Assembly (NCBI RefSeq): GCF_001039005.1
Contig: NZ_LDWR01000016.1
Span: 53,757 to 117,756, forward strand
DNA length: 64,000 nucleotides
Origin: Burkholderia cepacia
GTDB lineage: Bacteria; Pseudomonadota; Gammaproteobacteria; Burkholderiales; Burkholderiaceae
Direction of reading: 5' to 3'
Shown here: piece after piece, positions 40,848 through 48,171 of the stretch
Position numbering within the stretch: position 1 is the first letter of the stretch
Layout of the letters: every line of letters begins with the position of its first letter
Notes under the pieces: generated by a model
The model's database searches: none
Seen by the model: the letters and a program-made list of their open reading frames with translations, nothing else
Told to the model about the DNA's origin: nothing
Program-made: the position numbers and the translations under genes

Positions 40848-41130
40848 GACGGTTCGTATCGGCTGTGAATGGGCGGGCGGAAGACGTCGGACTGCAAGCG
40901 CATCGTCAGCAAGCGGTGTACGTGGATTGCAGCGGTGCATGATGCGGCGCGCTTTGGCGAATGAGACCGAGTATACCGCCGCAACGGGTAGCGACCGACG
41001 CGGCGATGCGTTGTGTGCGGGCACGTACGTTGCTCACCGGCAGCGGCCGGGTATGTACAGATGAGGAAACGGCGCGATGCCCGCAGGCACCGAGCCGTTC
41101 GTTTTTTCAAGGACTGTCGATCACGTCGCG

Positions 41131-42363
41131 CTATCCCTTCACGCACACCACCTGACGCAGCGTATGCACCACTTCGACGAGGCTGCGCTGGGCCGCCATC
41201 ACCGCGTCGATGTCCTTGTAGGCCATCGGGATTTCGTCGACCACGCCCGCGTCCTTCCGGCATTCGACGCCTTGCGTCGCCTTCACCTGGTCGGCGGCCG
41301 TGAAGCGGCGCTTCGCTTCAGTGCGGCTCATCGTCCGGCCCGCGCCGTGGCTGCACGAACAGAAGCTTTCCGGGTTGCCGAGCCCGCGCACGATGAAGCT
41401 CTTCGCCCCCATCGAACCCGGAATGATCCCGAGCTGCCCCTTCTGCGCGGACACCGCGCCCTTGCGCGTCACGAGCACGTCTTCGCCGAAGTGGCGTTCG
41501 CGCTGCACGTAGTTGTGGTGGCAGTTCACCGCGTGCTCGTCGACCGCGAACGGTTTGCCGATCACGCCGCGCGCCGCGCCGATCACCGCGTCCATCATCG
41601 CCTGCCGGTTGCGCCGCGCGTAGTCCTGCGCCCAGCCGACCGCTTCGAAGTAATCGTCGAAGTGCCGGCTGCCTTCGGTGAAGTACGCGAGGTTGCGGTC
41701 CGGCAGGTTCGCGATGTGCTGCCGCATGTCGGCCTGCGCGAGTTCGATGAACAGGCTGCCGATCGCGTTGCCGACGCCGCGCGAGCCGCTGTGCAGCATG
41801 AACCACACGTGGTCCGCTTCATCGACGCACACTTCGATGAAGTGGTTGCCGGTGCCGAGCGTGCCGAGATGCGCGTAGTGGTTCGTCTTTTCCAGCTTCG
41901 GATACTTGTCGACGATCCGCTGGAAACCCGGCTGCAACGCTTTCCACGATTCGGTCACAGCGGCCGGCGTGCGATCGCCCCACGCACCCGGATCGCGGCG
42001 GCCCGGCGCGCGGCCGTGCGGCACCGCGCGTTCGATCGCGCTGCGCAGCCTCGCGAGCGAGTCCGGCAGGTCGGACGCCGTCAGCGTCGTGCGCGCGGCC
42101 ATCATCCCGCAGCCGATGTCGACGCCGACCGCGGCCGGAATGATCGCGCCCTTCGTCGGAATCACGCTGCCGATCGTCGAGCCCTTGCCGAGGTGGACGT
42201 CCGGCATCACCGCGACGTGGCGGAAGATGAACGGCATCTGCGCGGTGTTGCGCAGTTGCGCGCGCGCTTCGTCCTCGACGGCGACACCTTGCGTCCACAT
42301 CTTCACCGGCTTGCCGTGCGCCAGTTCCATCAACTGATAATCCATGTTGCTCATCTGCTTCAC
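41131..42363 (-). CDS. rtcB: RNA-splicing/repair ligase RtcB
   Basis: GTP- and Mn-dependent ligase of 410 residues that joins RNA 2',3'-cyclic phosphate or 3'-phosphate ends to 5'-OH ends. The metal cysteine C85 is in GVDIGCGM, HSGSRG starts at residue 191, and the guanylated histidine H339 is in SCSHGAGR (E. coli H337). The length is normal. It is last of a leftward operon after a slipin gene, 53 bp apart, and downstream of a sigma-54 promoter and structured RNA facing away from rtcR. No rtcA cyclase is found here; the gap 40848-41130 holds no gene. Confidence 0.95.
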   Translation of the reverse strand: MKQMSNMDYQLMELAHGKPVKMWTQGVAVEDEARAQLRNTAQMPFIFRHVAVMPDVHLGKGSTIGSVIPTKGAIIPAAVGVDIGCGMMAARTTLTASDLPDSLARLRSAIERAVPHGRAPGRRDPGAWGDRTPAAVTESWKALQPGFQRIVDKYPKLEKTNHYAHLGTLGTGNHFIEVCVDEADHVWFMLHSGSRGVGNAIGSLFIELAQADMRQHIANLPDRNLAYFTEGSRHFDDYFEAVGWAQDYARRNRQAMMDAVIGAARGVIGKPFAVDEHAVNCHHNYVQRERHFGEDVLVTRKGAVSAQKGQLGIIPGSMGAKSFIVRGLGNPESFCSCSHGAGRTMSRTEAKRRFTAADQVKATQGVECRKDAGVVDEIPMAYKDIDAVMAAQRSLVEVVHTLRQVVCVKG

Positions 42364-42416
42364 CTGATTCGTTCATTCGTCCGGCGCGGCACCTCTATGC
42401 CGCGCCGTTTCATGCC

Positions 42417-43556
42417 CTAAGCGCCCTTGATGCTGACGAGTCCGTTCAGCACCTGGTCGAGACCGCCGAACACCGAGATGCGGTCGATCCGTTCCGCGAC
42501 GCGCTCGAGCGTTTCCAGCTCCTTGAGCCGCAGCGCGGTCGGGTTTTCTTCCATCACCTTTGCGGTGTTCAGCAGAGAACGCGTTGCCGCCGTTTCCTCG
42601 CGGCGGCGAATCACGTTCGCCTGCGCGGCCTTTTCGGCTTCGACCACCTGCGCGAGGATCGTCTTCATGTCGCCCGGCAGCACGATATCCTTCACGCCGA
42701 CGCTGCGCACGTCCACGCCCGAGTTTTCGAGGCGTGCACGCACCTGCGCGATCACGACGTCGTCGATCGACTGCTTGTCCTCCAGCAGCTCGTCGAGCGA
42801 GCGCGTGCCGACGGCCGCACGCAGTGCGAACTGCAGCTCGCGATACAGGTGTTCGACCGGCTTCTGCAACTGGCCGAACGCATGCAGCACGTCCGCATAG
42901 CACCACGTCGCCGACAGGTTCAGCCGCAGCGCGACCTTGTCGCGCGTCAGGATTTCCTGCCCGCCGACTTCGAGCGCCTGCACGCGCAGGTCGACGAATT
43001 CGACCGCGACGTCGCGGTTGAAGCGCCAGAACGCCGACACGCCCGCGTCCAGCAGCCGCTCGATCTTGCCGTCGATCTTCAGCACGCCGACGTGGTACGC
43101 CGGCACCTGCGCCAGCAGCACGCCCGTCAGGCCCGCCACGCCGCGCGCACGCAGCGCCGGTTGCACGATGCGCTTCACGAGTGCGGCCGGCAGCATGCTG
43201 TTCTCCGCGAGATCGACGCGTTCGAGACGGTGCGTGGTCAGGCCGCGCCAGTACAGACGGCGCGTGCCCGGCGCGAGGATCTCGACGAGCACGTCGTCTT
43301 CGTAACGCAGGCCCGCTTCGTCGTCGGCGAGATCCATCGCGACGAAGTATTGCCCGAGCACGTCCTGCGCGTCGTGGCGCAGGTAGTCGGCCAGCGCCTC
43401 GTCGGCGAGCGGCGCGTCGAGACGCGCGGTCTGCACCGACAGGCGCTTGAACGGATCGAAGGCCTTGAACACGCCCGGTTCCAGCACCTTCACGAAATCG
43501 CCCTCGCTCATCAGCAGTGCGCGTTCGTTCTTTTTCACTACATGACGCTTCCACAT
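42417..43556 (-). CDS. slipin (SPFH/stomatin-like protein) in the rtc operon
   Basis: 379 residues of the SPFH/prohibitin superfamily. The SPFH domain covers about residues 120-300 (VLLAQVPAYHVGVLKIDGK, VEFVDLRVQALEVGGQEILT, VRARLENSGVDVRSVGVKDIVLPG), then a helical coiled segment (MKTILAQVVEAEKAAQANVIRR). A clear transmembrane anchor is not seen, so membrane association may be peripheral. AAAAAAAGGACAAGAAT precedes the ATG at 43556. It lies between the tRNA-like leader and rtcB, so its dose would rise with RNA damage; a link to membrane-associated RNA repair is inference. Confidence 0.88.
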   Translation of the reverse strand: MWKRHVVKKNERALLMSEGDFVKVLEPGVFKAFDPFKRLSVQTARLDAPLADEALADYLRHDAQDVLGQYFVAMDLADDEAGLRYEDDVLVEILAPGTRRLYWRGLTTHRLERVDLAENSMLPAALVKRIVQPALRARGVAGLTGVLLAQVPAYHVGVLKIDGKIERLLDAGVSAFWRFNRDVAVEFVDLRVQALEVGGQEILTRDKVALRLNLSATWCYADVLHAFGQLQKPVEHLYRELQFALRAAVGTRSLDELLEDKQSIDDVVIAQVRARLENSGVDVRSVGVKDIVLPGDMKTILAQVVEAEKAAQANVIRRREETAATRSLLNTAKVMEENPTALRLKELETLERVAERIDRISVFGGLDQVLNGLVSIKGA

Positions 43557-43753
43557 ATTCTTGTCCTTTTTTTAAATGACCGCCGGGTGACGCGCATCGT
43601 GCGGATCACGGTGCGACGCAATCGGGCGGGTGGCGCGGGGGCCGGCGCGGACGCTGCACGGCGACGCATCCTGCATCGCGTCGTCGTGCGCATTCGCGCG
43701 GGCCGTCCGGCCGCCCGGCCGATCGCGCGGAACCGCAACCGGTCCGACGCGCG

Positions 43754-43816
43754 GCGGGCCTTGCGGCCCGCACCGGCGGGTACTGCTTCCATCAATAGAC
43801 TGCCCTTGCGGACAGT
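43754..43816 (-). other. two GCAA-tetraloop hairpins in the rtc leader
   Basis: On the minus strand, ACTGTCC-GCAA-GGGCAGT (43816 to 43799, one G-U pair) overlaps the end of the third tRNA-like module, and GCGGGCC-GCAA-GGCCCGC (43771 to 43754) is perfect. Neither is followed by a U tract, so they look like RNA structural elements, processing sites or stability hairpins, not terminators. Confidence 0.55.
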
Positions 43817-43886
43817 GTTCGAGCGGGATTCGAACCCGCTACACACCTGCTTTCGCAGGCTGCTCTACCCAAATGAGCTACCGAAC
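43814..43886 (-). ncRNA. tRNA-like module 3: cloverleaf with a GAAA tetraloop instead of an anticodon loop
   Basis: Reading the minus strand from 43886: acceptor strand GTTCGG, then UA as at positions 8-9; D-arm GCTC-ATTTGGGTA-GAGC (43878-43862) with the GG expected in a D-loop; an arm CCTGC-GAAA-GCAGG (43859-43846); and a T-arm GCGGG-TTCGAAT-CCCGC (43839-43823). It closes with CGAAC pairing to the 5' GTTCG. All tRNA elements are present except the anticodon loop, so it cannot decode. It sits inside the sigma-54-driven leader of the slipin-rtcB operon. Bacterial Y RNAs (YrlA) carry such tRNA mimics and are found with rtc operons (known); membership in that family is inferred. Confidence 0.75.
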
Positions 43887-43937
43887 GGTGGGCGCCCCGG
43901 GATTCGAACCCGGACGTGGCATGCCTGTGCGCGCCCC
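43887..43937 (-). ncRNA. tRNA-like module 2: acceptor/T-arm minihelix
   Basis: Minus strand from 43937: GGGCGC (43936-43931) pairs with GCGCCC (43895-43890). The T-arm CCGGG-TTCGAAT-CCCGG (43913-43897) stacks on it as in tRNA, and the 3' end is ACC, abutting module 3 with no spacer. Only about 17 nt replace the D and anticodon arms. The T-loop is canonical. The short helix makes the limits less sure than for module 3. Confidence 0.6.
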
Positions 43938-43943
43938 TTTGCC

Positions 43944-43980
43944 TTCGTCTGTCCATGGCGGCATGCGCTGCCGCGACGAA
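43944..43980 (-). ncRNA. nested hairpin with Y-RNA-like GACGAAG motif
   Basis: Minus strand: outer stem TTCGTC (43980-43975) with GACGAA (43949-43944), inner hairpin GCGGCA-GCGCA-TGCCGC (43974-43958) and an 8-nt bulge. The strand GACGAAG(G) fits the GNCGAAN(0-1)G sequence I recall as the Ro60/Rsr-binding site of bacterial Y RNAs. It lies between tRNA-like modules 1 and 2. No rsr gene is in the window. Confidence 0.5.
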
Positions 43981-43994
43981 CGAGGTTCGGCGGC

Positions 43995-44051
43995 GGTGCA
44001 CCAGCAGGGCTTTTTGAACCCTGGCTCGCGGGCCAGCGGGACATCCGGCGC
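43995..44051 (-). ncRNA. tRNA-like module 1 at the 5' end of the rtc transcript
   Basis: Minus strand from 44051: acceptor GCGCCGG pairs over 7 bp (two G-U) with CTGGTGC (44004-43998); T-arm-like CAGGG-TTCAAAAAG-CCCTG (44023-44005) directly abuts the 3' acceptor strand; the end is ACC. A short D-arm-like GCT...AGC lies in the 21-nt segment between. The T-loop is 9 nt, not 7. The predicted sigma-54 start (about 44050) coincides with the first acceptor base, so the RNA would begin with this fold. Confidence 0.55.
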
Positions 44052-44060
44052 CTTCTATTT

Positions 44061-44076
44061 AGCGAGGAGCGTGCCA
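44061..44076 (-). promoter_or_regulatory. sigma-54 promoter of the structured RNA-slipin-rtcB operon
   Basis: Minus strand TGGCACG-N4-TCGCT (-24 element at 44076-44070, -12 GC at 44063-44062) against the consensus TGGCACG-N4-TTGCW, one mismatch. The start site would be near 44050. It faces away from rtcR, a sigma-54 activator whose ATG is 150 bp on the other side, as in rtcR-rtcBA of E. coli. Three AATCG-containing patches at 44107, 44175 and 44195 are candidate activator sites. Confidence 0.82.
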
Positions 44077-44184
44077 GTGGGCGCGGCCGCGCTCGAAAAA
44101 TTTCTTAATCGATTGAAAGTAAAGGGAAATTGAGTTTGCGGAGTGGGGTCGCGACGGCCTTGTTTGTGCGGAGCAATCGAGAAA

Positions 44185-44223
44185 ATCCGATACAATCGGA
44201 TCGCCTCTTATCCCATGAGATAA
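44185..44223. promoter_or_regulatory. two dyads upstream of rtcR
   Basis: ATCCGAT-ACA-ATCGGAT (44185-44201) is a perfect inverted repeat that includes a -10-like TACAAT for rtcR. TTATC-N6-GATAA (44208-44223; 14 of 16 symmetric) ends 2 bp before the rtcR ATG and covers its ribosome-binding site. They may be RtcR enhancer sites or an autoregulatory site; which is not decidable by sight. Confidence 0.45.
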
Positions 44224-44225
44224 AC

Positions 44226-45845
44226 ATGCGAAAGACCGTCGCAATCGGTTTTCTCGGCACGGTGCTCGACCAGGGCGGCCGCGCGCCGCGTCGCTACCGC
44301 AAATGGCGGCCGACGATCTCGTTGTGCGAGCAGCCCGACCTGCCGATCGACCGGCTCGAACTGCTGCATCCGCTGAGCCACACGCGTCTCGCCGAACAGG
44401 TGCGGGGCGATCTCGCGCGCCTGTCGCCGCATACCGACGTGCGGCTCACGCCGATGACGATCCACGATCCGTGGGATTTCGAGGAGGTCTATGCGACGCT
44501 GCACGACTACGCCCGCGCGTATCCGTTCGACCTCGACCGCGAGGACTACCTGATCCACATCACGACCGGCACGCACGTCGCGCAGATCTGCTGGTTCCTG
44601 CTCGCGGAAGCGCGCTACCTGCCCGCGCGCCTCGTGCAGACGGGGCCGCCGCGGCAGACCGACGAAGGGCCGAGCGGGCCGGGCACGGTATCGGTGATCG
44701 ATCTCGACCTGTCGCGCTACAACCGGATCGCGCAGCGCTTCACGCGCGAACGCGACGAAACGGTGTCGTTCCTGAAGGCCGGCATCGCGACGCGCAACGC
44801 GCGTTTCAATGCGCTGATCGAGCAACTGGAGCGCGTGGCCGTGCGTTCGCGCGCGCCGATGCTGCTCGTCGGGCCGACGGGCGCCGGCAAGTCGTTTCTC
44901 GCGAAACGCGTGTACGAGCTGAAGCGCGGCCGCCATCGGCTCGCGGGGCCGTTCATCGAGATCAACTGCGCGACGCTGCGCGGCGACGCGGCGATGTCGA
45001 CGCTGTTCGGTCACGTGAAGGGCGCGTTCACCGGCGCGCAGTCGGCGCGCGCGGGGCTGCTGCGCGCGGCGGACGGCGGTTTGCTGTTTCTCGACGAGAT
45101 CGGCGAACTCGGGCTCGACGAGCAGGCGATGCTGTTGAAGGCGATCGAGGAGAAGCGCTTCCTGCCGGTCGGCGCGGATGTCGAGGCGACCAGCGATTTC
45201 GAGCTGATCGCGGGCACGCACCGCGACCTGCGGCAGATGGTGGCGGCCGGCACGTTCCGCGAGGATCTCTATGCGCGGATCAATCTGTGGACGTACGAAT
45301 TGCCGGGGCTGGCCGAGCGGCGCGAGGACATCGAGCCGAACCTCGAATTCGAGCTCGACCGGTTCGGCCGCGAGCAGGGCGAGCAGGTACGTTTCAACGT
45401 CGAGGCGAAGCGGCGCTATCTCGCGTTCGCGGCGTCGCCGCGCGCGGCGTGGGCCGGCAACTTCCGCGAGTTGTCCGCATCGGTCACGCGGATGGCGACG
45501 CTGGCCGATGCGGGGCGGATTACCGAGGATCTGGCCGAACAGGAAGTCGAGCGGCTGACGCGCACGTGGTCGTTACCGGGTGGCGCGGGGGCGTGCGACA
45601 CGTGCGTCGACGCGGTGTTCGGTGCGCGTGCGGCGGAACTCGACCTGTTCGATCGCGCGCAACTCGAACGCGTGCTCGACGTGTGCCGCGTGTCGGCGAG
45701 TTTGTCGGAAGCCGGGCGCACGCTGTTCGCGGTGTCGCGGCAGAGCAAGAAGCAGCCGAACGATGCGGACCGGCTGCGCAAGTATCTTGCGCGGTTCGGG
45801 CTCGATTGGGACGGCGTGCGGAAGGCACTCGACGCGGCGCGTTAA
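44226..45845 (+). CDS. rtcR: RtcR, sigma-54-dependent activator of the RNA repair operon
   Basis: 539 residues. The N-terminal CARF-like sensor (about 1-185; IGFLGTVLDQGG, DYLIHITTGTHVAQICWFLL) is known in the family to sense RNA 2',3'-cyclic-phosphate ends. The AAA+ domain has Walker A GPTGAGKS (216-223), the sigma-54 contact loop GAFTGA (266-271) and Walker B LLFLDEIGEL. The C-terminal helix-turn-helix is near 490-535. The ATG at 44226 is chosen because the family begins MRKTVAIGFLGTVLD. It is divergent from the sigma-54 promoter it should activate. Damaged RNA would thus raise RtcB, slipin and the leader RNA. Confidence 0.94.
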   Translation: MRKTVAIGFLGTVLDQGGRAPRRYRKWRPTISLCEQPDLPIDRLELLHPLSHTRLAEQVRGDLARLSPHTDVRLTPMTIHDPWDFEEVYATLHDYARAYPFDLDREDYLIHITTGTHVAQICWFLLAEARYLPARLVQTGPPRQTDEGPSGPGTVSVIDLDLSRYNRIAQRFTRERDETVSFLKAGIATRNARFNALIEQLERVAVRSRAPMLLVGPTGAGKSFLAKRVYELKRGRHRLAGPFIEINCATLRGDAAMSTLFGHVKGAFTGAQSARAGLLRAADGGLLFLDEIGELGLDEQAMLLKAIEEKRFLPVGADVEATSDFELIAGTHRDLRQMVAAGTFREDLYARINLWTYELPGLAERREDIEPNLEFELDRFGREQGEQVRFNVEAKRRYLAFAASPRAAWAGNFRELSASVTRMATLADAGRITEDLAEQEVERLTRTWSLPGGAGACDTCVDAVFGARAAELDLFDRAQLERVLDVCRVSASLSEAGRTLFAVSRQSKKQPNDADRLRKYLARFGLDWDGVRKALDAAR

Positions 45846-45908
45846 GTGCGGCGGCGCGGATGCTGCGTGGTGCCGGAAGACTCCGTACGCGTGCGGGTGC
45901 GGGTTTGG

Positions 45909-46502
45909 TTATGTCGCTGTTGCTGCGGCCGCCGCTTGCCGGAACGGCGCCAGGAATGCCCAGTCCGGCTGCGCTGCCGCGACATCCGCCAACCCGTGCG
46001 CAAACGCATGCGCCGGCAGCCACGGATATCCGAACGACGCATGCAGCACGTCGAGCTTCATCGACCGCGGATCGTCGATCGTATCCATCCGCGCGATATG
46101 AATGTGCAGCGCGGCGATCCGCGCCACGCCTTCACCGTCACACGCGAACTGCCAGCGGTACGCGCCATGCCCGATTCGCAACGCGCCGTTGTCCTTCTGC
46201 CGCATCACGACGAGCCACGGCATCGTGCTGACGCCATGCGCGTCGACGGTCGGTTCCGTGCAGAGGTAATAGGTCCGGCACCGCTCGAACCGCTCGCCGA
46301 ATTCCTCGACCAGCGTGCGTGCAATGGCTGCCGCGCCCGCCACGCGCGGCGGAAAATCGATATCGTCGCTCGCAAGCGAAAAGCTCAGCTCGGCATCGGC
46401 CGCGAAGCAGTCGGCGATCAGCGCGGGCCGGTTCTGGTCCTTCGCGCGCAAATAGCATTCGAGCAGCGCGCGAACCGGCGCGGGATCAAGCGGGAAAGGC
46501 AT
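45909..46502 (-). CDS. SnoaL/NTF2-like fold protein, function unknown
   Basis: 197 residues with a cone-shaped NTF2-like domain at about 5-140 (VRALLECYLRAKDQNRPALIADCFAADAELSF is the typical opening) and an alanine-rich tail. Such proteins are isomerases, hydrolases or binding scaffolds. AAGGAGG precedes the ATG. It is third of a leftward set after a LysE exporter and a methyltransferase (97-bp gap) and convergent with rtcR (63 bp). Confidence 0.75.
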   Translation of the reverse strand: MPFPLDPAPVRALLECYLRAKDQNRPALIADCFAADAELSFSLASDDIDFPPRVAGAAAIARTLVEEFGERFERCRTYYLCTEPTVDAHGVSTMPWLVVMRQKDNGALRIGHGAYRWQFACDGEGVARIAALHIHIARMDTIDDPRSMKLDVLHASFGYPWLPAHAFAHGLADVAAAQPDWAFLAPFRQAAAAATAT

Positions 46503-46599
46503 GGTCGAGCCTCCTTAATCGGGAAATCGGGCCGCACGCTCCGCATGCGTGTGCGGTGGATACGCGGAACGTTGCGGGCTGACGTAATCGAACGCGTAC

Positions 46600-47361
46600 T
46601 CAGGCATGGCAGATCGCGATGATCTCCGCGCTCGTCGCGTCGTCGAACGGCGCGCGTAGCCAGTCGCCGTACCAGTCGGCCGACGAGAATCCGGCGGCCG
46701 CCACGCGTGCCCGCAGTTCCGATTGCGCGATGAAACGCAGCCGGCTCGCGTTCGTGAGCCGCGATTCGTCGCGGCGGAAGCGGTAGTGCGTGTCGAACGT
46801 CACGATCGCGCCGTCGACCGCGCTCACCGCATGATGGAGATCGACGACGCCGAATTCGCGCGATTCGACGCTGCATGCCGAATGCTCGGGCGTCCACGCA
46901 CGCCACGGCGCGACGCGCGGGTTGCGGGTGTCGAACAGGAAGCGGCCGCCGTCGGCGAGCACGCGCCGCACGCCGCGCAACGCCGCGTCGATTGCGTCGT
47001 CGGTCAACAGGCACTGGAACGCGTGCCCGGTCATCACGACCGCGTCGAACGGCGCGCCGGGCGGCAGGCCGTCGAGTGCGCACGCGTGCCAGCGCACGGC
47101 GTCGGCACCCGGCTGGCGTCGTGCGTAATCGATCATCGCCGGCGCGGGATCGATCGCGACGACGTCGTGCCCGACCGCTGCGAGCCGGCGCGCGAACGTG
47201 CCGGTGCCGCAACCGAGATCGAGAATGCGTTGGCGTGCAGTGCCAATGACGGACGCGTAGAACGCGAAGTCGTGATCGCCCGAATTGAACAGGTCGTAGA
47301 CTGCGACGAGGCGCGGGTCAGTGTAGAGGGCTTCGCCGGCGGGCGCCGTGCCGAACGTCAT
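46600..47361 (-). CDS. class I SAM-dependent methyltransferase
   Basis: 253 residues. SAM-binding motif ILDLGCGTGTFARRLA is at about 46-61, acidic end VVAIDPAP near 68-75, and the FDAVVMTGHAFQCL motif near 105-118. It belongs to the UbiE/Methyltransf_25 group; the substrate is unknown. The start is 13 bp after the LysE-family gene stop, so the two are co-transcribed. Confidence 0.85.
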   Translation of the reverse strand: MTFGTAPAGEALYTDPRLVAVYDLFNSGDHDFAFYASVIGTARQRILDLGCGTGTFARRLAAVGHDVVAIDPAPAMIDYARRQPGADAVRWHACALDGLPPGAPFDAVVMTGHAFQCLLTDDAIDAALRGVRRVLADGGRFLFDTRNPRVAPWRAWTPEHSACSVESREFGVVDLHHAVSAVDGAIVTFDTHYRFRRDESRLTNASRLRFIAQSELRARVAAAGFSSADWYGDWLRAPFDDATSAEIIAICHA

Positions 47362-47374
47362 GCGGCCGCGCGCA

Positions 47375-48001
47375 TCAGCGCTGCTGCACGGCCACGCGCA
47401 GCCCGAGCGTGATGAAGATCGAGCCGATGATCTTTCCCTGCCAGCGCGTGAGCCACGTGAGCCGCTTCACGATGCGGCCGAGCGGGCGGATCGAGCACGC
47501 GATCAGCGTCGTGTAGAGCGAGCTGAGCACGACGAAGATCAGCCCGAGCACCGCGAACTGCACGAACGTCGAGCCGCGTTCCGGATGCACGAACTGCGGC
47601 ATGAACGCGAGGAAGAACAGCGCGGTTTTCGGGTTCAGCACTTCGGCGGGAATCGCCTGCAGGTACGCCTTGAGCGGCGTGACGGGCGACACTGTCGGCA
47701 GCGACGGATCGGACGCTTTTTCCAGCAGCGCGCGCACGCCGAGATAGATCAGGTACGCGGCACCCACCAGCTTGACGACGTTGAACGCGAGCGCCGACGT
47801 CATCAGCAGCGCCGACAGCCCGACGGCCGCGAACAGCGTGTGCACGAAATCGCCGCTTGCGACGCCGAGACCGGTCAGGATGCCGGTCTTGCGCCCGCCC
47901 TGCACGGTGCGGCTCAGCACGAGCAGCACGGCGGGGCCGGGGATCAGGAACAGGCCCAGAACGACGGCCGTGAAGGTGGTCAGCGTGGTCAGGTCGAACA
48001 T
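47375..48001 (-). CDS. LysE/RhtB-family amino acid exporter
   Basis: Inner-membrane exporter of 208 residues with about six hydrophobic segments. The N-terminal family signature VVLGLFLIPGPAVLLVLSRT is at about 13-32, GVASGDFVHTLFAAVGLSAL follows, and NPKTALFFLAFMPQF is near 124-138. Substrates in the family are lysine, arginine, homoserine or threonine. The start at 48001 (MFDLTTLTTF) is standard. It is divergent from an AraC regulator (170 bp), its probable controller. Confidence 0.9.
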   Translation of the reverse strand: MFDLTTLTTFTAVVLGLFLIPGPAVLLVLSRTVQGGRKTGILTGLGVASGDFVHTLFAAVGLSALLMTSALAFNVVKLVGAAYLIYLGVRALLEKASDPSLPTVSPVTPLKAYLQAIPAEVLNPKTALFFLAFMPQFVHPERGSTFVQFAVLGLIFVVLSSLYTTLIACSIRPLGRIVKRLTWLTRWQGKIIGSIFITLGLRVAVQQR

Positions 48002-48171
48002 GGCGGCTCCGGCAGGTTGGCGCAGCGGCGGGGATCGGGGCATTGTATTCGGTTCGGCGCGCGGCCGCAGGCGCGGCCGGCGAACGGCCCGGCTGCGCCT
48101 GCGCCTTTCTGGTATAAGCACGAAAGGGCGCGCGGGCACGGCGTCCGGCTTCTTCCCTCGTCGACCGTTTC

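Noticed and set aside
43814..43937. Ordinary functional tRNA genes
   Set aside because: The T-arms look genuine, but one cloverleaf has a 4-nt GAAA loop in place of the anticodon and the other lacks anticodon and D arms, so they cannot decode.
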